A DNA stretch of 64,000 nt from Vibrio sinus (GCF_023634645.1 NZ_JAMKMR010000022.1:1-64000), one strand, 5' to 3'; numbered from the stretch's first letter, positions 18,202 to 28,220 are shown. Program-made: numbers and translations. The notes: generated from the letters alone by a model not told the origin.

Positions 18202-19476
18202 ATGCAAAAGAGTAAGTCTATTTATATTAGCATCCGAGAAAAGATATTTGAGGCATTGGATCCACAATCAATAAAAACCTTAACGAAAGAGCAACTTACT
18301 AGTCAAATAACCAATGCGGTCGATCTGATTATCGATCATGCTGGTTATTCTGTCACGTCTCCTTCTCGTATTGAGTTTGTTAAGCACTTGGTCGACGAAC
18401 TTATTGGGCTTGGGCCGTTACAAACTCTGCTAGAGGATGAATCGATAAACGATATTATGATAAATGGTCCCATGAAAGTCTTTATTGAGCGTGCTGGGAT
18501 TCTTGAGGAGTCGACCGTTAAGTTTATTGACGAAAACCAATTGCAAAATATCGCAAAGCGTATGGCAGCAACAGTTGGTAGACGAGTGGATGAGTCGACA
18601 CCAACTTGTGATGCTCGCCTGTTAGATGGAAGCCGAGTTAATATTGTTATTCCTCCAGTAGCCATTGATGGAACTTGTATATCCATAAGAAAATTTAAAA
18701 AACATTCACTTAACTTAGATATGATGGCGGAGTATGGTTCAATGAGTCGCCAAATGGCGAATTTGCTTAAAATAGCTGCGCGTTGTCGTTTGAATATTAT
18801 TATTTCGGGCGGTACCGGCTCTGGCAAAACCACTTTGTTGAATGCACTTTCACAGTTTATATCAAACAAAGAGCGGATTATCACCATAGAGGATGCGGCA
18901 GAGTTGAGAATACTCCAGCCCCATGTCGCGCGTCTAGAAACCCGTACCGAAGGTATTGAAGGGAATGGGGCTGTTACCCAGAGAGATTTGGTAATCAACG
19001 CATTGCGTATGAGGCCTGACCGAATTGTTGTTGGAGAGTGCCGAGGGGCTGAAGCCTTTGAGATGCTCCAAGCTATGAATACCGGGCATGACGGTTCTAT
19101 GTCTACCCTCCATGCCAATACCCCACGTGATGCGATTGCTCGTATTGAGTCCATGGTTATGATGGCGACGTCAAATTTGCCTTTAGAAGCTATTCGCCGA
19201 ACGGTAGTGAGTGCAGTAGATATTATTGTACAGATTAGCCGACTACATGATGGTTCCAGAAAAGTAATGAGTGTTTCAGAGGTGGTGGGTCTAGAGGGAA
19301 GCACCGTAGTTATGGAAGAGCTATTTAAGTTCACCCATGACGGAAATACGGGAAGTGGTAAGGTAAACGGCAAATTTATTACTCCAGGGTTGTCTGGGCG
19401 ATCGGTCCTGTCTAGCAAAGCCAGTTTTTTTGGTCTCAATTCCGAACTGAAGTCGGTATTCAGCACGATGGAGTAG
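18202..19476 (+). CDS. tadA: Tad pilus ATPase TadA/CpaF
   Basis: Hexameric secretion ATPase of the GspE/VirB11 superfamily that powers Flp pilus assembly and probably retraction. Walker A is GGTGSGKT with K209. The Asp and His boxes are seen as TIEDAAELRI and STLHANTPRDAIARIESM, and the Walker B-like segment is RPDRIVVGECRGAEAFEML. The N-terminal domain contains GLGPLQTLLEDESINDIMING, typical for CpaF. The length of 424 residues is normal. Confidence 0.96.
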   Translation: MQKSKSIYISIREKIFEALDPQSIKTLTKEQLTSQITNAVDLIIDHAGYSVTSPSRIEFVKHLVDELIGLGPLQTLLEDESINDIMINGPMKVFIERAGILEESTVKFIDENQLQNIAKRMAATVGRRVDESTPTCDARLLDGSRVNIVIPPVAIDGTCISIRKFKKHSLNLDMMAEYGSMSRQMANLLKIAARCRLNIIISGGTGSGKTTLLNALSQFISNKERIITIEDAAELRILQPHVARLETRTEGIEGNGAVTQRDLVINALRMRPDRIVVGECRGAEAFEMLQAMNTGHDGSMSTLHANTPRDAIARIESMVMMATSNLPLEAIRRTVVSAVDIIVQISRLHDGSRKVMSVSEVVGLEGSTVVMEELFKFTHDGNTGSGKVNGKFITPGLSGRSVLSSKASFFGLNSELKSVFSTME

Positions 19477-19481
19477 GGGAA

Positions 19482-20393
19482 ATGTTCTGGTTTATATTCT
19501 TGGTAGGGGCGGTGTCGATATTGGTTGTACTCTTAAAAAGTAAACCAAAACATAATTATCTGTCTCAATTACAAGCTAATGCGCAGTCTGATGATCAATT
19601 GTCACAAGCAGTAGATTTAACGGCACTTTTTGATTTGAGTTTGAAAGCTCGTATATTGACAAGTATGAGAACGGCATATCATCAGCTGGGAAAAATGGCT
19701 GGCATAAAAATCATTGCCCTCACATCTTTGTGTTTATTTTCCGCTCTATATATAAAAAAAGTTCTGTCTATAACTAATCTTCCCCAAACCATCTTGCTGT
19801 TTCTATTATTTGAAGTGGTCTGTTTAGTGCTCGGGTATAATTGGTTGAGAAAGAAAGCGTATACGAGGTTTTCAGATTCATTTCCTGAAGCGTTGAACAT
19901 CTTGGGTAGTGCGGTGAGCTCTGGAGAAAGTGTGATTCATGCGATGGAATACGTAGGAAAAAACTTAGAAGGAGAGCTGGGCGAGGAGTTCAAAATAATG
20001 GCTGAAAGGCTCTTAATTGGAGAGCAGCATTCTAGTGTACTTCGAAAATCTTGTATTAAGTTCCCATATCCTACATTTATATTTTTTGCCATCGTTATGA
20101 ACGCTAATATAGAAAGGGGAGGAGCGCTTAAGTCGGTAGTGAAACGAATTAATCGCATCATTTTTAATGAACGAGCAGCAGAAAAGAAAAAGTTAGCACT
20201 TACTGCTGAGGTTCGCTCATCTATAAAAATTGTTGCCTCTGTGCCTTTTATATTTTTATTCTTCTATCAATATATAAGTCCTGAAAACTTTCATTGGTTG
20301 ATGGAAAATGAAATTGGCCATTATGTTCTTTATTATGTAATAGCCAGTAATACTCTTGGTGTAGCATTTGCTAAATATATTATGAGGGATTAA
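19482..20393 (+). CDS. tadB: Tad inner-membrane platform protein TadB
   Basis: Inner-membrane protein of the GspF/PilC class that forms the assembly platform with TadC. It has about four hydrophobic segments (near residues 2-20, 70-90, 100-118, 250-270, and one at the end) and a cytoplasmic T2SSF domain at about 125-265 with the block SDSFPEALNILGSAVSSGES. Its stop overlaps the tadC start (TAATG). Confidence 0.92.
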   Translation: MFWFIFLVGAVSILVVLLKSKPKHNYLSQLQANAQSDDQLSQAVDLTALFDLSLKARILTSMRTAYHQLGKMAGIKIIALTSLCLFSALYIKKVLSITNLPQTILLFLLFEVVCLVLGYNWLRKKAYTRFSDSFPEALNILGSAVSSGESVIHAMEYVGKNLEGELGEEFKIMAERLLIGEQHSSVLRKSCIKFPYPTFIFFAIVMNANIERGGALKSVVKRINRIIFNERAAEKKKLALTAEVRSSIKIVASVPFIFLFFYQYISPENFHWLMENEIGHYVLYYVIASNTLGVAFAKYIMRD

Positions 20394-21271
20394 TGATGAC
20401 AGATCACCTTCGTGTTTTTTATAGTCTTATTGCCTCAGTGTTAGGGTTGGTTATATTACTATCTATATTTTATATAATGATAGTAAGAAAGAAGAAAATA
20501 AACAACTACTTAATGAGAGATAAAGTCAACTCAGACAGTAGTGAGTCAAAAATGCGTAATATAGAGAATTATTTACCTAAGGTTTTTTCTGCAAACAAAG
20601 ATGAAATTAAGGAGATGTTTACATCAGCTGGGTATTATCATTTTAATTACGCATCCTTGTATATGCCCGTTAAATACGGCCTCGCCTTAATCGGTTTTGG
20701 TATTGTGTTTATCGTTGATAGATCAAACGAATGGTTATACTTAGCGGCTGGTATTTGGATGACATTATGTATTTTGGGACCAGATAAATATTTAGCTGAG
20801 AAAAAGAGAAAACTCATCAGCCAAATATCGGGTCAGTTGCCGTATTTAATTGATCTTATGGCTATGTGTGTGCAAACCGGTATGACCATCGAGCATTCTT
20901 TAAAGTATTTGTCTGAAGAGATGAGCGGTTTCGATAAGCATTTGTCGCATCACCTTGATCAGGTTAATACTCAAGCTAATCTGTCTGGTTTGGAGGTCGC
21001 ATTGGATGGCCTCTACGTACAAATTCCGTCAAACGCGATGCGTAGCTTCGTGATGACATTAAAGCAAAGTTTACACTATGGTAGTTCCATTTACGAAATA
21101 CTAGAGACACTTTCTTCTGATTTGAGAGAAGTGGCAACTCTTGAGCTTGAAGAGAAAATGGGCAAGTTATCCACTAAGTTGACGATTCCAATGATAGTGT
21201 TTCATATGTTTCCAATTGCCCCATTGGTTACGGTTCCAGCTGTTATGCGAGTTATGAGTATTTTTCAATAG
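20393..21271 (+). CDS. tadC: Tad inner-membrane platform protein TadC
   Basis: Second T2SSF-domain platform protein, partner of TadB. There is an N-terminal membrane segment (about 8-30), two more near 95-125, a cytoplasmic domain with LPYLIDLMAMCVQTGMTIEHSL at about 155-176 (written here only as a landmark), and a C-terminal membrane segment at about 265-290. It starts one base into the tadB stop; a second ATG follows immediately. Confidence 0.91.
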   Translation: MMTDHLRVFYSLIASVLGLVILLSIFYIMIVRKKKINNYLMRDKVNSDSSESKMRNIENYLPKVFSANKDEIKEMFTSAGYYHFNYASLYMPVKYGLALIGFGIVFIVDRSNEWLYLAAGIWMTLCILGPDKYLAEKKRKLISQISGQLPYLIDLMAMCVQTGMTIEHSLKYLSEEMSGFDKHLSHHLDQVNTQANLSGLEVALDGLYVQIPSNAMRSFVMTLKQSLHYGSSIYEILETLSSDLREVATLELEEKMGKLSTKLTIPMIVFHMFPIAPLVTVPAVMRVMSIFQ

Positions 21272-21281
21272 AGTTTAGCCC

Positions 21282-22076
21282 ATGTTTAAATATAAAAAAT
21301 GTATTGTAATACTGATGATATTACTGGCGTCCGGATGTGTTTCTAATCCTAGCAAACACAAACAAACGTCGACGGAAACAACGCTTGCCGCCGCTAAAAA
21401 TTATAAAGGACTCATCAATTACTACAGGAAAAAGCTGAAAGTCACCGATTCTCCCTCTATTAGGGTTAAGTTGGCGCAGGCATATTTAGAATATGGAGAC
21501 CCAAGTTCATCCGTATTTATTATATCGCCCATCAATAATTCTAAACCCACGATACCTTCTTTAGTCGTAGAAGCTAAAGCGCACCTTATGCTTGGTGATG
21601 ACAGATCAGCAATGTATTTTGCCAGTCTTGCGAATCGTATCGATAAAAATAATGGCGAAGTGGAGAATATCCTGGGCATTATTTATTCAAATATGGGCAA
21701 TTACGACAAAGCAAGGCACTATTTTAACCTGGCGAGAATGCATTTTTACGACGAAGAAAAAGTCACTAATAACCTAGTAGTGCTTGATATATTACAGGGA
21801 GATTATAGTAAAGCAGTAAAACGTATTATGCCTTTCTATGAAAATGGTGATGCTGATGAACAAATGACGGCAAATTTGACTATTGCCGCAGCAAAATCAG
21901 GTGACCTGAGATTGGTGGAAAAAATATTAGCACCGAAGCTCAGTCAAAAGGACATTTCTCGACTGTATTTCACCATAAAATCGATGAAGGGAATATCTCT
22001 AGCGCAAGCGAAGCATAAGAATGTCAGTGCCCATTTGTCACCTAAGAAGAAAGAAGTAAGCGATGAAACGAGTTAA
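21282..22076 (+). CDS. tadD: TadD-like TPR lipoprotein
   Basis: Lipoprotein with the lipobox LLASGC (Cys near residue 19) and tetratricopeptide-like helices from about residue 35 to 225, for example the repeat around GIIYSNMGNYDKARHYFNLA. TadD helps the secretin assemble or become stable. 264 residues, normal size. Its 3' end overlaps tadE by 14 bases. Confidence 0.87.
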   Translation: MFKYKKCIVILMILLASGCVSNPSKHKQTSTETTLAAAKNYKGLINYYRKKLKVTDSPSIRVKLAQAYLEYGDPSSSVFIISPINNSKPTIPSLVVEAKAHLMLGDDRSAMYFASLANRIDKNNGEVENILGIIYSNMGNYDKARHYFNLARMHFYDEEKVTNNLVVLDILQGDYSKAVKRIMPFYENGDADEQMTANLTIAAAKSGDLRLVEKILAPKLSQKDISRLYFTIKSMKGISLAQAKHKNVSAHLSPKKKEVSDETS

Positions 22077-22560
22077 GTTTAATATCCGTGGGGTTGTAAC
22101 GATTGAGTTTACATTGGGCTTTCTCTGTTTGTGGCTGTTGATGATGGCATGGCTAGAGGTCAGCTACCTCTCGTATGTCTCTTCTGTAACGGATTTAATT
22201 ATTACCCAAGCGGTGCGGCGAGCAAAAGTCACTGAGGATAGCTCGAACAATTACCTCGCTACGATAGAGAACGTGATTAGGAGTAGTGGCTCACAATGGG
22301 GACATGTAATAGACCCTGCAAACTTTAAGATTACTATTCAGTATGCCTCTAGTATCAATGATTTAGAGTCCAAGAAGAACATTTGCTCTAGCCCGGCAGA
22401 CCCTAAATGTGGTGGTGCAGCTGGCAGTGCTATAGCTATCTATCATGTCAATTATGAGCTGTTTAACACTGTCACTAAACTATTCAATACTAAGCCTTTA
22501 GTGCTGTCTCGTGAAATGATCGTAATACAGGAATATCAACGTGATAAATTCCCATTCTAA
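22063..22560 (+). CDS. tadE: TadE-like pseudopilin
   Basis: Minor pilin-like protein with a short basic leader, GVVTIEFTLGFLCLWLLMM (a hydrophobic helix with the conserved Glu) and a disulfide-bearing periplasmic domain (Cys pair near residues 107 and 115). TadV processes TadE and TadF in known systems. It overlaps tadD at the start and tadF at the end. Confidence 0.88.
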   Translation: MKRVKFNIRGVVTIEFTLGFLCLWLLMMAWLEVSYLSYVSSVTDLIITQAVRRAKVTEDSSNNYLATIENVIRSSGSQWGHVIDPANFKITIQYASSINDLESKKNICSSPADPKCGGAAGSAIAIYHVNYELFNTVTKLFNTKPLVLSREMIVIQEYQRDKFPF

Positions 22561-23092
22561 AAATAGACAAAGCGGTATTTACGCTATCGAATTTGCTTTG
22601 ATAACGACAGTTATATGCTTGATTTTAATTTTTAGTTTTCAAGCCGTTGCTTCACTATCGATTAAAGGTCAACTTGAGCGGCTTTCATTCTCACTGGTCA
22701 GTATATTGCGAGAACGGACACAGCTCTATAATGGCAACTATACATTAACCCAACCTGAGGCTAACGCTCTATATACTATTGCGCAGAATTCTTTAAACCG
22801 AACCTTGTCTGGGTATGATGACAGCAACTTTGGCGCAGTCATTGAAGGTTTAACCTTCGATTCATCCAAACCTCCGGTAGGAACGCCGACGAGATTTGAA
22901 TTAGGAAGTTATCACTGCAATGTACCACGCGATATTGCCAGCTATCAGAACCTCTCTGTTGTAACCACTTGGGGCAGGCAAGCCCCATTATATCGAGTGA
23001 CGCTTTGCTATAAGGGAGTTAATTACTTTGCTCTGTTACACGCTGGCAACTACAGACGAGTTGAAGCGTCCTCTTATTCTATCGGTAGGTAA
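22541..23092 (+). CDS. tadF: TadF-like pseudopilin
   Basis: Second minor pilin-like protein. The leader ends in NRQSGIYAIEFALITTVICL, in which the Gly and following hydrophobic helix with Glu mark the pseudopilin processing site. Two cysteines near residues 127 and 151 could form a disulfide. Starts inside tadE (20-base overlap) and ends three bases before tadG. Confidence 0.86.
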   Translation: MINSHSKNRQSGIYAIEFALITTVICLILIFSFQAVASLSIKGQLERLSFSLVSILRERTQLYNGNYTLTQPEANALYTIAQNSLNRTLSGYDDSNFGAVIEGLTFDSSKPPVGTPTRFELGSYHCNVPRDIASYQNLSVVTTWGRQAPLYRVTLCYKGVNYFALLHAGNYRRVEASSYSIGR

Positions 23093-23094
23093 TT

Positions 23095-24339
23095 ATGAGT
23101 AATAGTCGTAAAAAGCAAAAAGGGATCGCTAGCATTATTTTTGTTTTGATGCTGGCAGGAATGGTTGCCCTTTTTCCTCTAGCAACAGATGCAGCCCACG
23201 CCTTGCAAACAAGGGCGTTGTTGGATGACGCATCCGAAGTGGCGTCTATTGCGGTCGCAGCGCTTAATGAGCCAACAAATAGCCAAGATAGTATCAGCCT
23301 CGTGACAAATTATGTTGATGCATATGTTCCAGATCAGTCGCCACAGTCGGTGCCAAGCGTCACGGTTAGTCGTACGAATTGCCAGACAAAAGGGGTATCG
23401 TGTTTAGCGAAGTTTAAAAGCGGTTATCAATACGGTGTCCAGGTTATGGTGAAAGAGGATTCTTGGTTCGGTAACCCCAAGATAGGTGGATTTGGTCGCA
23501 GCTATGATGTAAGTAGTGCCGCAGTCTCGCAGAAGGTAATGACCAGTTCAAGCCCAGTTGATGTTTCGTTAGCTACAGATTTTTCTAGTAGTATGCAGAG
23601 TAAATTACCTCATGGAAGTGTGAAAATTGATGTGTTAAAAAACACGGTTTCGAAAATCGTCGATCATCTTAAAATTGCCAACTCAAATCATCCGCCTTCT
23701 CTAAGTACTCTCGGTGCTGCGCCTTATGGTGCTTTCACCCACACTACACCCTCAGACTCAAAAACGATATGTGAATTAACCCAGGCGAAATCCAAAAGTG
23801 GAACAGCTACAGTTTGGAATCCAGATATTCAGACAACCATTAGAGACATGTTTAAACTTAAAGATAAGTCCTATTGTAACACCAACGAATCTAGATGGTA
23901 TCATGATATTCCACTGACGAGCGAACTAGATAAATTTGTTGCAACTTTTTCCAAATTTAGCCCAGTTGGAAGTACTGTATCATGGAATGGTATAATCAGA
24001 GCGGCTCAGCTTCTCATTAAAGGACATAACCCAAGGCGGTTATTAATAATCATATCTGATGGGCAGGATTACGGTTACAAGGATACTCAGAAATTAGTGA
24101 ATCACGGGTTGTGTAAAAATATACGAGATAAGATAAATTCACAAAAAGCATTTGATGGTAGAAAAGTAACGACGGGAATATTTTTTGTAGGTTTTGGCTA
24201 TGACCCTAATCTCAACGCTCCATTAGTTGACTGTGTTGGAAAAGATCATATTTTTGAAGTTACTAAGGACGAGCAACTATGGAAATACATTGATTCACTA
24301 GTGGATAATTTTGCAGAAGAAACAGGTCATTTACGGTAA
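23095..24339 (+). CDS. tadG: TadG, von Willebrand A domain protein
   Basis: Envelope-anchored protein of the Tad system: basic head, one membrane helix (about 14-34), the TadE/G-type block HALQTRALLDDASEVASIA, then a vWA domain with the metal-site motif DFSSS near residue 162. Ends in EETGHLR, identical to the upstream paralogue at 10368. TadG proteins are needed for pilus production in several species. Three bases after tadF, so part of the operon. Confidence 0.9.
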   Translation: MSNSRKKQKGIASIIFVLMLAGMVALFPLATDAAHALQTRALLDDASEVASIAVAALNEPTNSQDSISLVTNYVDAYVPDQSPQSVPSVTVSRTNCQTKGVSCLAKFKSGYQYGVQVMVKEDSWFGNPKIGGFGRSYDVSSAAVSQKVMTSSSPVDVSLATDFSSSMQSKLPHGSVKIDVLKNTVSKIVDHLKIANSNHPPSLSTLGAAPYGAFTHTTPSDSKTICELTQAKSKSGTATVWNPDIQTTIRDMFKLKDKSYCNTNESRWYHDIPLTSELDKFVATFSKFSPVGSTVSWNGIIRAAQLLIKGHNPRRLLIIISDGQDYGYKDTQKLVNHGLCKNIRDKINSQKAFDGRKVTTGIFFVGFGYDPNLNAPLVDCVGKDHIFEVTKDEQLWKYIDSLVDNFAEETGHLR

Positions 24340-24365
24340 TCAAAATAAAGGTTTTTAATAATATT

Positions 24366-25055
24366 ATGAAAAAGATATTTTTTCTTTCCGTTACAATATT
24401 TGTAGTGCCATCTCTAACATTTGCTAACACTACTATTGATTCTAGTGAAGCCTACAGTCTTTATTGTGGCTCAAAGTATGGTGTATTTGAAAATAAAGTG
24501 ACAGTGGGTAAGGGGAAGCAAGTAGCTCTAAACCAAGGTGCGTTTAATCAAATTCAGAAACTTGATGCTGTATCACCGAACAAATATATAAAACAAGCTG
24601 TGGTTAACAATGATTCGTTTAGTCGAGAGAACATAAATAAACAGTGTGAGGAATATTTGCTTAAAACGGCACTTTCTGAATCACACAGTGTGGATGTTTC
24701 AAAAAACGGAAAAGTGCTGGCTCGCGTTTACTTTTCTTTTGACAAAGCACAGCTAACCAGAAAATCGAAATATGTCTTGAACCAATTAATAAAGACAGAA
24801 AAGCATGAAACATCTCCGTTAACAGTAGCAGGCAATACGGATTCCACTGGTTCTAAAAGGTATAATACCAAGCTAGGACACAGAAGAGCAAAGAGTGTCG
24901 CCGACTACCTCTCTAGTCATGGTATCAGTAAAACGTTACTTGTGACGAAAAGTAATGGAGAGTCTAAGCCAATTGCGAGCAATAAAACCACTGCTGGTAG
25001 GGCTAAGAATCGTAGGACCGATATTATGATTCATGCCAACGCTGCGGACCATTGA
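24366..25055 (+). CDS. OmpA-family peptidoglycan-binding protein at the end of the tad operon
   Basis: Exported protein with a signal peptide ending near SLTFA (residue 20). A C-terminal OmpA-like domain covers about residues 118-225: VYFSFDKAQLT, GNTDSTGSKRYNTKLGHRRA and GRAKNRRTDI, with the Asp and Arg that bind the diaminopimelate of peptidoglycan. The N-terminal 95 residues are unrecognised and carry two cysteines. It follows tadG by 26 bases, where other Vibrio tad loci also carry an OmpA-domain gene, so it may anchor the pilus machine to the cell wall (inference). Confidence 0.85.
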   Translation: MKKIFFLSVTIFVVPSLTFANTTIDSSEAYSLYCGSKYGVFENKVTVGKGKQVALNQGAFNQIQKLDAVSPNKYIKQAVVNNDSFSRENINKQCEEYLLKTALSESHSVDVSKNGKVLARVYFSFDKAQLTRKSKYVLNQLIKTEKHETSPLTVAGNTDSTGSKRYNTKLGHRRAKSVADYLSSHGISKTLLVTKSNGESKPIASNKTTAGRAKNRRTDIMIHANAADH

Positions 25056-25094
25056 AGCGGCTTACTAACAACATATTTGTATTTCTTCGGACAT

Positions 25095-25132
25095 TTTATC
25101 GTAGCTCTAATTAGCTGAACTAATTGGAGTCA
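25095..25132 (+). mobile_element. Orphan IS1 right-end fragment
   Basis: TGAACTAATTGGAGTCA at 25116-25132 differs from the right end of the IS1 copy at 7634-7650 by one base, and the next bases (CGAT) also agree. No transposase sequence is left. It lies between the tad operon and the proline-rich gene. Confidence 0.5.
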
Positions 25133-25295
25133 CGATTCCTTTTATATAAATGTATATATTAAAGATGCTCTACATCATTATCGACAACAAATAGATTCTA
25201 TCCGGGTAAGTACTCATAGGAATATGAATTACATAGTGACTACAATTTGTCATTGTTAGGCCACTTTAGTCAACCATTATCAGATTGAGTTACAT

Positions 25296-28220
25296 ATGAA
25301 AAGTGAAAGTATTCCTGGTTCTAGTTCCAACTCATGTACGTCAAAATTAGAATTTACTGACCCTTTAAGTGACCATACAGGATCTAGCTCAAGTTTATCG
25401 AAACAGGTTGAGGGTGTATCCAATACAGCACCAGTACCTTCAACAGTTAGCGTTGGTTCTCCGCCGCCACCTCCGCCTTTACCAAGTATGGCTCCTCCAC
25501 CGCCACCTCCGCCTTTGCCAAGTATGGCTTCTCCGTCACTACCTCCACCTTTGCCAAAAAAGCTCTCTCCATCAGTGTCCTCACCTTCGCCAAATATGGA
25601 TACAAAACCGCAGTCAAGTAAGGGAGTAAGTGTTGAGTTTTCTTCCTCGAACGCTAGTGAGAAAAGTAAACTCGTACTCGATTTATTTTCGGGTGACGGA
25701 TTATTAATTCGAAGTGTGCAAACAAAAAACCTGTGGCATGAATTAACAGGTGAAACTCAGAATGATACAAAAACCACTGCTTCAAAACGGAATTGGAGTT
25801 TGATGAGCTCTGAGCTAAAGGATAATTACTATAAAATGGGGCCTGAAACTGGTCTGATGCCTAGAGACTTTGCAGTTTTGGCTTCACCTCATGGTCTAAG
25901 TGAAAATGTGATTGGAATATATGAAACAGACCAAGCCTCTAGCAGTAGCGAACCAATCGATAAACAGACGTTAAGTTCTGAAGAAGTAATGGTTGGTTTA
26001 TCAAAATTAAAAAGTAATCTTGTTGAGAAGCAGAAAAGTACAACGGGAAGAATTGATAACAGTGAAATACAAACGCTCGGCTTGAACCCTAAAGGAGTTG
26101 TTGGACTATTGTTCTACCCGTCAAAAACTGGGCTAAGTTTTGATGATTTTAAGGATAAGATTCAAAGACAGTTTGAAAAATCAGGAAGTGGCTTCCATAA
26201 CAAAGAGATGCCTATATTTGAATTTAGTCGAGATGACAATGGTTTACCAAGATTGAAGTGCCTTGGAAGTGTGACACCTAAATTCATCGGAGCTAGAGAA
26301 AATAGTGTCGAACAAGAGCGGACTCAAAAAGCTGGGAGTGAAAAATCCAGCTCAGCAACTGAAGATTTAGAGTCTGTTTCTGAGCTTGTTTCAAACACTC
26401 GATCAGAAGCTGAAAACAGAGAAAAAACCAACTCGTTACTTGGAGAATATAGATTTGGGAAATATGCTCCATCAGAATTTATTCCTCACGAAGCACAAGA
26501 AAAATATACTGAACTGCATACAAAAAATGAAGCGGCTAAAGAACAAGCCCAGCGTTCTTCAAGAACACATGCCACTAGTAGGGATCCAGACCGAAGTGAT
26601 ATCGTCGATTTGCGAAGAGGTACTCAGCAGGCGGACGCTCACCTTCAAGACGTACGCGATGCAAAAGTAGGGTTTATAGATATACCAGGTAGACTAGAAA
26701 GACGATCAGCTAAGAGAGAGGCGAAGCAAGAGGTTAGGGTGGCTCACCAAAGGCAAGGAAAATGGGAGCGGGCCTACACTGAGAAATATCGCGAAGAAAT
26801 TGCCCCTCATAAGAAAACAATGGAATCTGCGATCAAGCAAGTGATGGCTGAACATGGTGCGCCTATTGCTGAGAAAGAGCGTGAAGCTAAGCAAAATGCA
26901 AACTCATTGCTAAAAGACCGTGGTTATGGCACCTACTCCTCATCAGAAGCTGTACCTCCAGAAGCACAAGAGCTATTTCGTCGGTTATATGAAGACAATG
27001 AGGTTGCCGAAAAACGAGCGCATCAATCTGCTAGAGCTTCTGCTATAAGAGCGGATAAGAGCAATAGTGACATAGATGGAATAAGGGAAGACGTTAAACG
27101 AGCAACCGCAAACATTGAAGCAGCAAAGAGTGAAAACGATGGTGAAGGAAAGAAGGCGGCTAAGGAAGAGCTTCGTGAAGCTCAAAGGAGAGAAGAGTAT
27201 TGGGGTTGGAAATATGGAAAGGAATTTGAAAGAAACATAGCCCCTCATAAAAAAAGAATGGACTCTGAGCTCAAGAAGGTGATGACTAAGTATGGTCCTC
27301 CTGAAGCCGAAATAAACCGTGTCTCCAGAAAGTTGGAGGAAGCGCTCGCTAAGGGACAAGAAAATGTCAAGTATTATACAAACCCGACAACAGGAGAGAT
27401 TAGACTTGGAGGTTATAATGGTGCAGATACAGAGATAAAAGGTAAAGTTGAGGATGTTCTAAGAGAAAACCCCCACTATCCGTATGCTAAAGAGGCTCGA
27501 GAGGCGGCTTCTTCGGTGAGTACCAGTTTGTATAGTGCATCAAAGGCAAATCTTTCTCAATATCATAGAGAGAAAGCGAGACAAGAAGGTGAGGCTTATT
27601 ACCAAAACCAGCAAGCAATGAAGGCGGCAAGGCGTCAAGCCGACGATGAGGCTTACAAAGCAAGAAATGAAGCCGACTATCAACAAAGAAAAGCGATAAA
27701 AGAATATGAGCTGGCAGCCAGTATAGCCAAACAAGAACATGATGCGGCAGTGAGAGAATATCAGAAAGCTGAGAAAGCGAAAAAAGCATCGCAATCACAG
27801 GAAACTCAGAAAGCACATCAGTCACAAGCGCCCCAACAAAAACGGCAAGCTGGACAGGCCCTCACGGAGGACCAGAAGGCAGCCCTAGAGTGCAGGAGGC
27901 AAGAAGAGGAAGTTAGGCAAATAATTAGGTGTGCGGATGCTGTCCAAGATCAGGTTAGGCCTACCGTTGATAAAGCAATAACAAGTAATGCACAATTTCC
28001 TAGACAATTAGAACAGTTCATTACAGATACTCGGAAAATTAATAGTGAGCAAGAGAAGATAAGTGAAATTATTTCAAGACCTTCACACATAGCCGGAGCT
28101 TCGACCAGCAATATTGTGCGAACTCCTGACTTGAAGTTACCTGATCCACCGAATGTAGAAGTTGGTGATAGGATTAGAAGTGGTGGGGCGAAAAAAAAGA
28201 AAGTTATGTTACCGTCTTAA
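25296..28220 (+). CDS. Large proline-rich, internally duplicated soluble protein; candidate effector
   Basis: Not a family I recognise. 974 residues, no signal peptide or membrane segment. A Ser/Thr-rich head is followed at about 50-95 by poly-proline runs (PPPPPPLPSM twice, then variants), like the profilin/SH3-binding tracts of actin regulators. A compact domain may lie at about 125-330. Then come two diverged tandem copies of about 150 residues (about 375-530 and 531-680), each with NSLL, a GxY(A/S)xSE block, PxEAQE, a charged helix, and IAPHKKxM. The last third is highly charged coiled coil rich in Ala, Glu, Lys and Gln, with a basic end. Composition and neighbouring effector genes suggest a secreted effector. 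No WH2 motif or catalytic signature is clear. AT-rich. Confidence 0.6.
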   Translation: MKSESIPGSSSNSCTSKLEFTDPLSDHTGSSSSLSKQVEGVSNTAPVPSTVSVGSPPPPPPLPSMAPPPPPPPLPSMASPSLPPPLPKKLSPSVSSPSPNMDTKPQSSKGVSVEFSSSNASEKSKLVLDLFSGDGLLIRSVQTKNLWHELTGETQNDTKTTASKRNWSLMSSELKDNYYKMGPETGLMPRDFAVLASPHGLSENVIGIYETDQASSSSEPIDKQTLSSEEVMVGLSKLKSNLVEKQKSTTGRIDNSEIQTLGLNPKGVVGLLFYPSKTGLSFDDFKDKIQRQFEKSGSGFHNKEMPIFEFSRDDNGLPRLKCLGSVTPKFIGARENSVEQERTQKAGSEKSSSATEDLESVSELVSNTRSEAENREKTNSLLGEYRFGKYAPSEFIPHEAQEKYTELHTKNEAAKEQAQRSSRTHATSRDPDRSDIVDLRRGTQQADAHLQDVRDAKVGFIDIPGRLERRSAKREAKQEVRVAHQRQGKWERAYTEKYREEIAPHKKTMESAIKQVMAEHGAPIAEKEREAKQNANSLLKDRGYGTYSSSEAVPPEAQELFRRLYEDNEVAEKRAHQSARASAIRADKSNSDIDGIREDVKRATANIEAAKSENDGEGKKAAKEELREAQRREEYWGWKYGKEFERNIAPHKKRMDSELKKVMTKYGPPEAEINRVSRKLEEALAKGQENVKYYTNPTTGEIRLGGYNGADTEIKGKVEDVLRENPHYPYAKEAREAASSVSTSLYSASKANLSQYHREKARQEGEAYYQNQQAMKAARRQADDEAYKARNEADYQQRKAIKEYELAASIAKQEHDAAVREYQKAEKAKKASQSQETQKAHQSQAPQQKRQAGQALTEDQKAALECRRQEEEVRQIIRCADAVQDQVRPTVDKAITSNAQFPRQLEQFITDTRKINSEQEKISEIISRPSHIAGASTSNIVRTPDLKLPDPPNVEVGDRIRSGGAKKKKVMLPS

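Noticed and set aside
18345..19466. Long minus-strand frame inside tadA (373 residues)
   Set aside because: It lies fully within the certain tadA gene and has no domain features; shadow frame.
25296..28220. VopL/VopF-like actin nucleator
   Set aside because: The proline tract is similar, but I found no WH2 motifs (LKKV type) in the right place.
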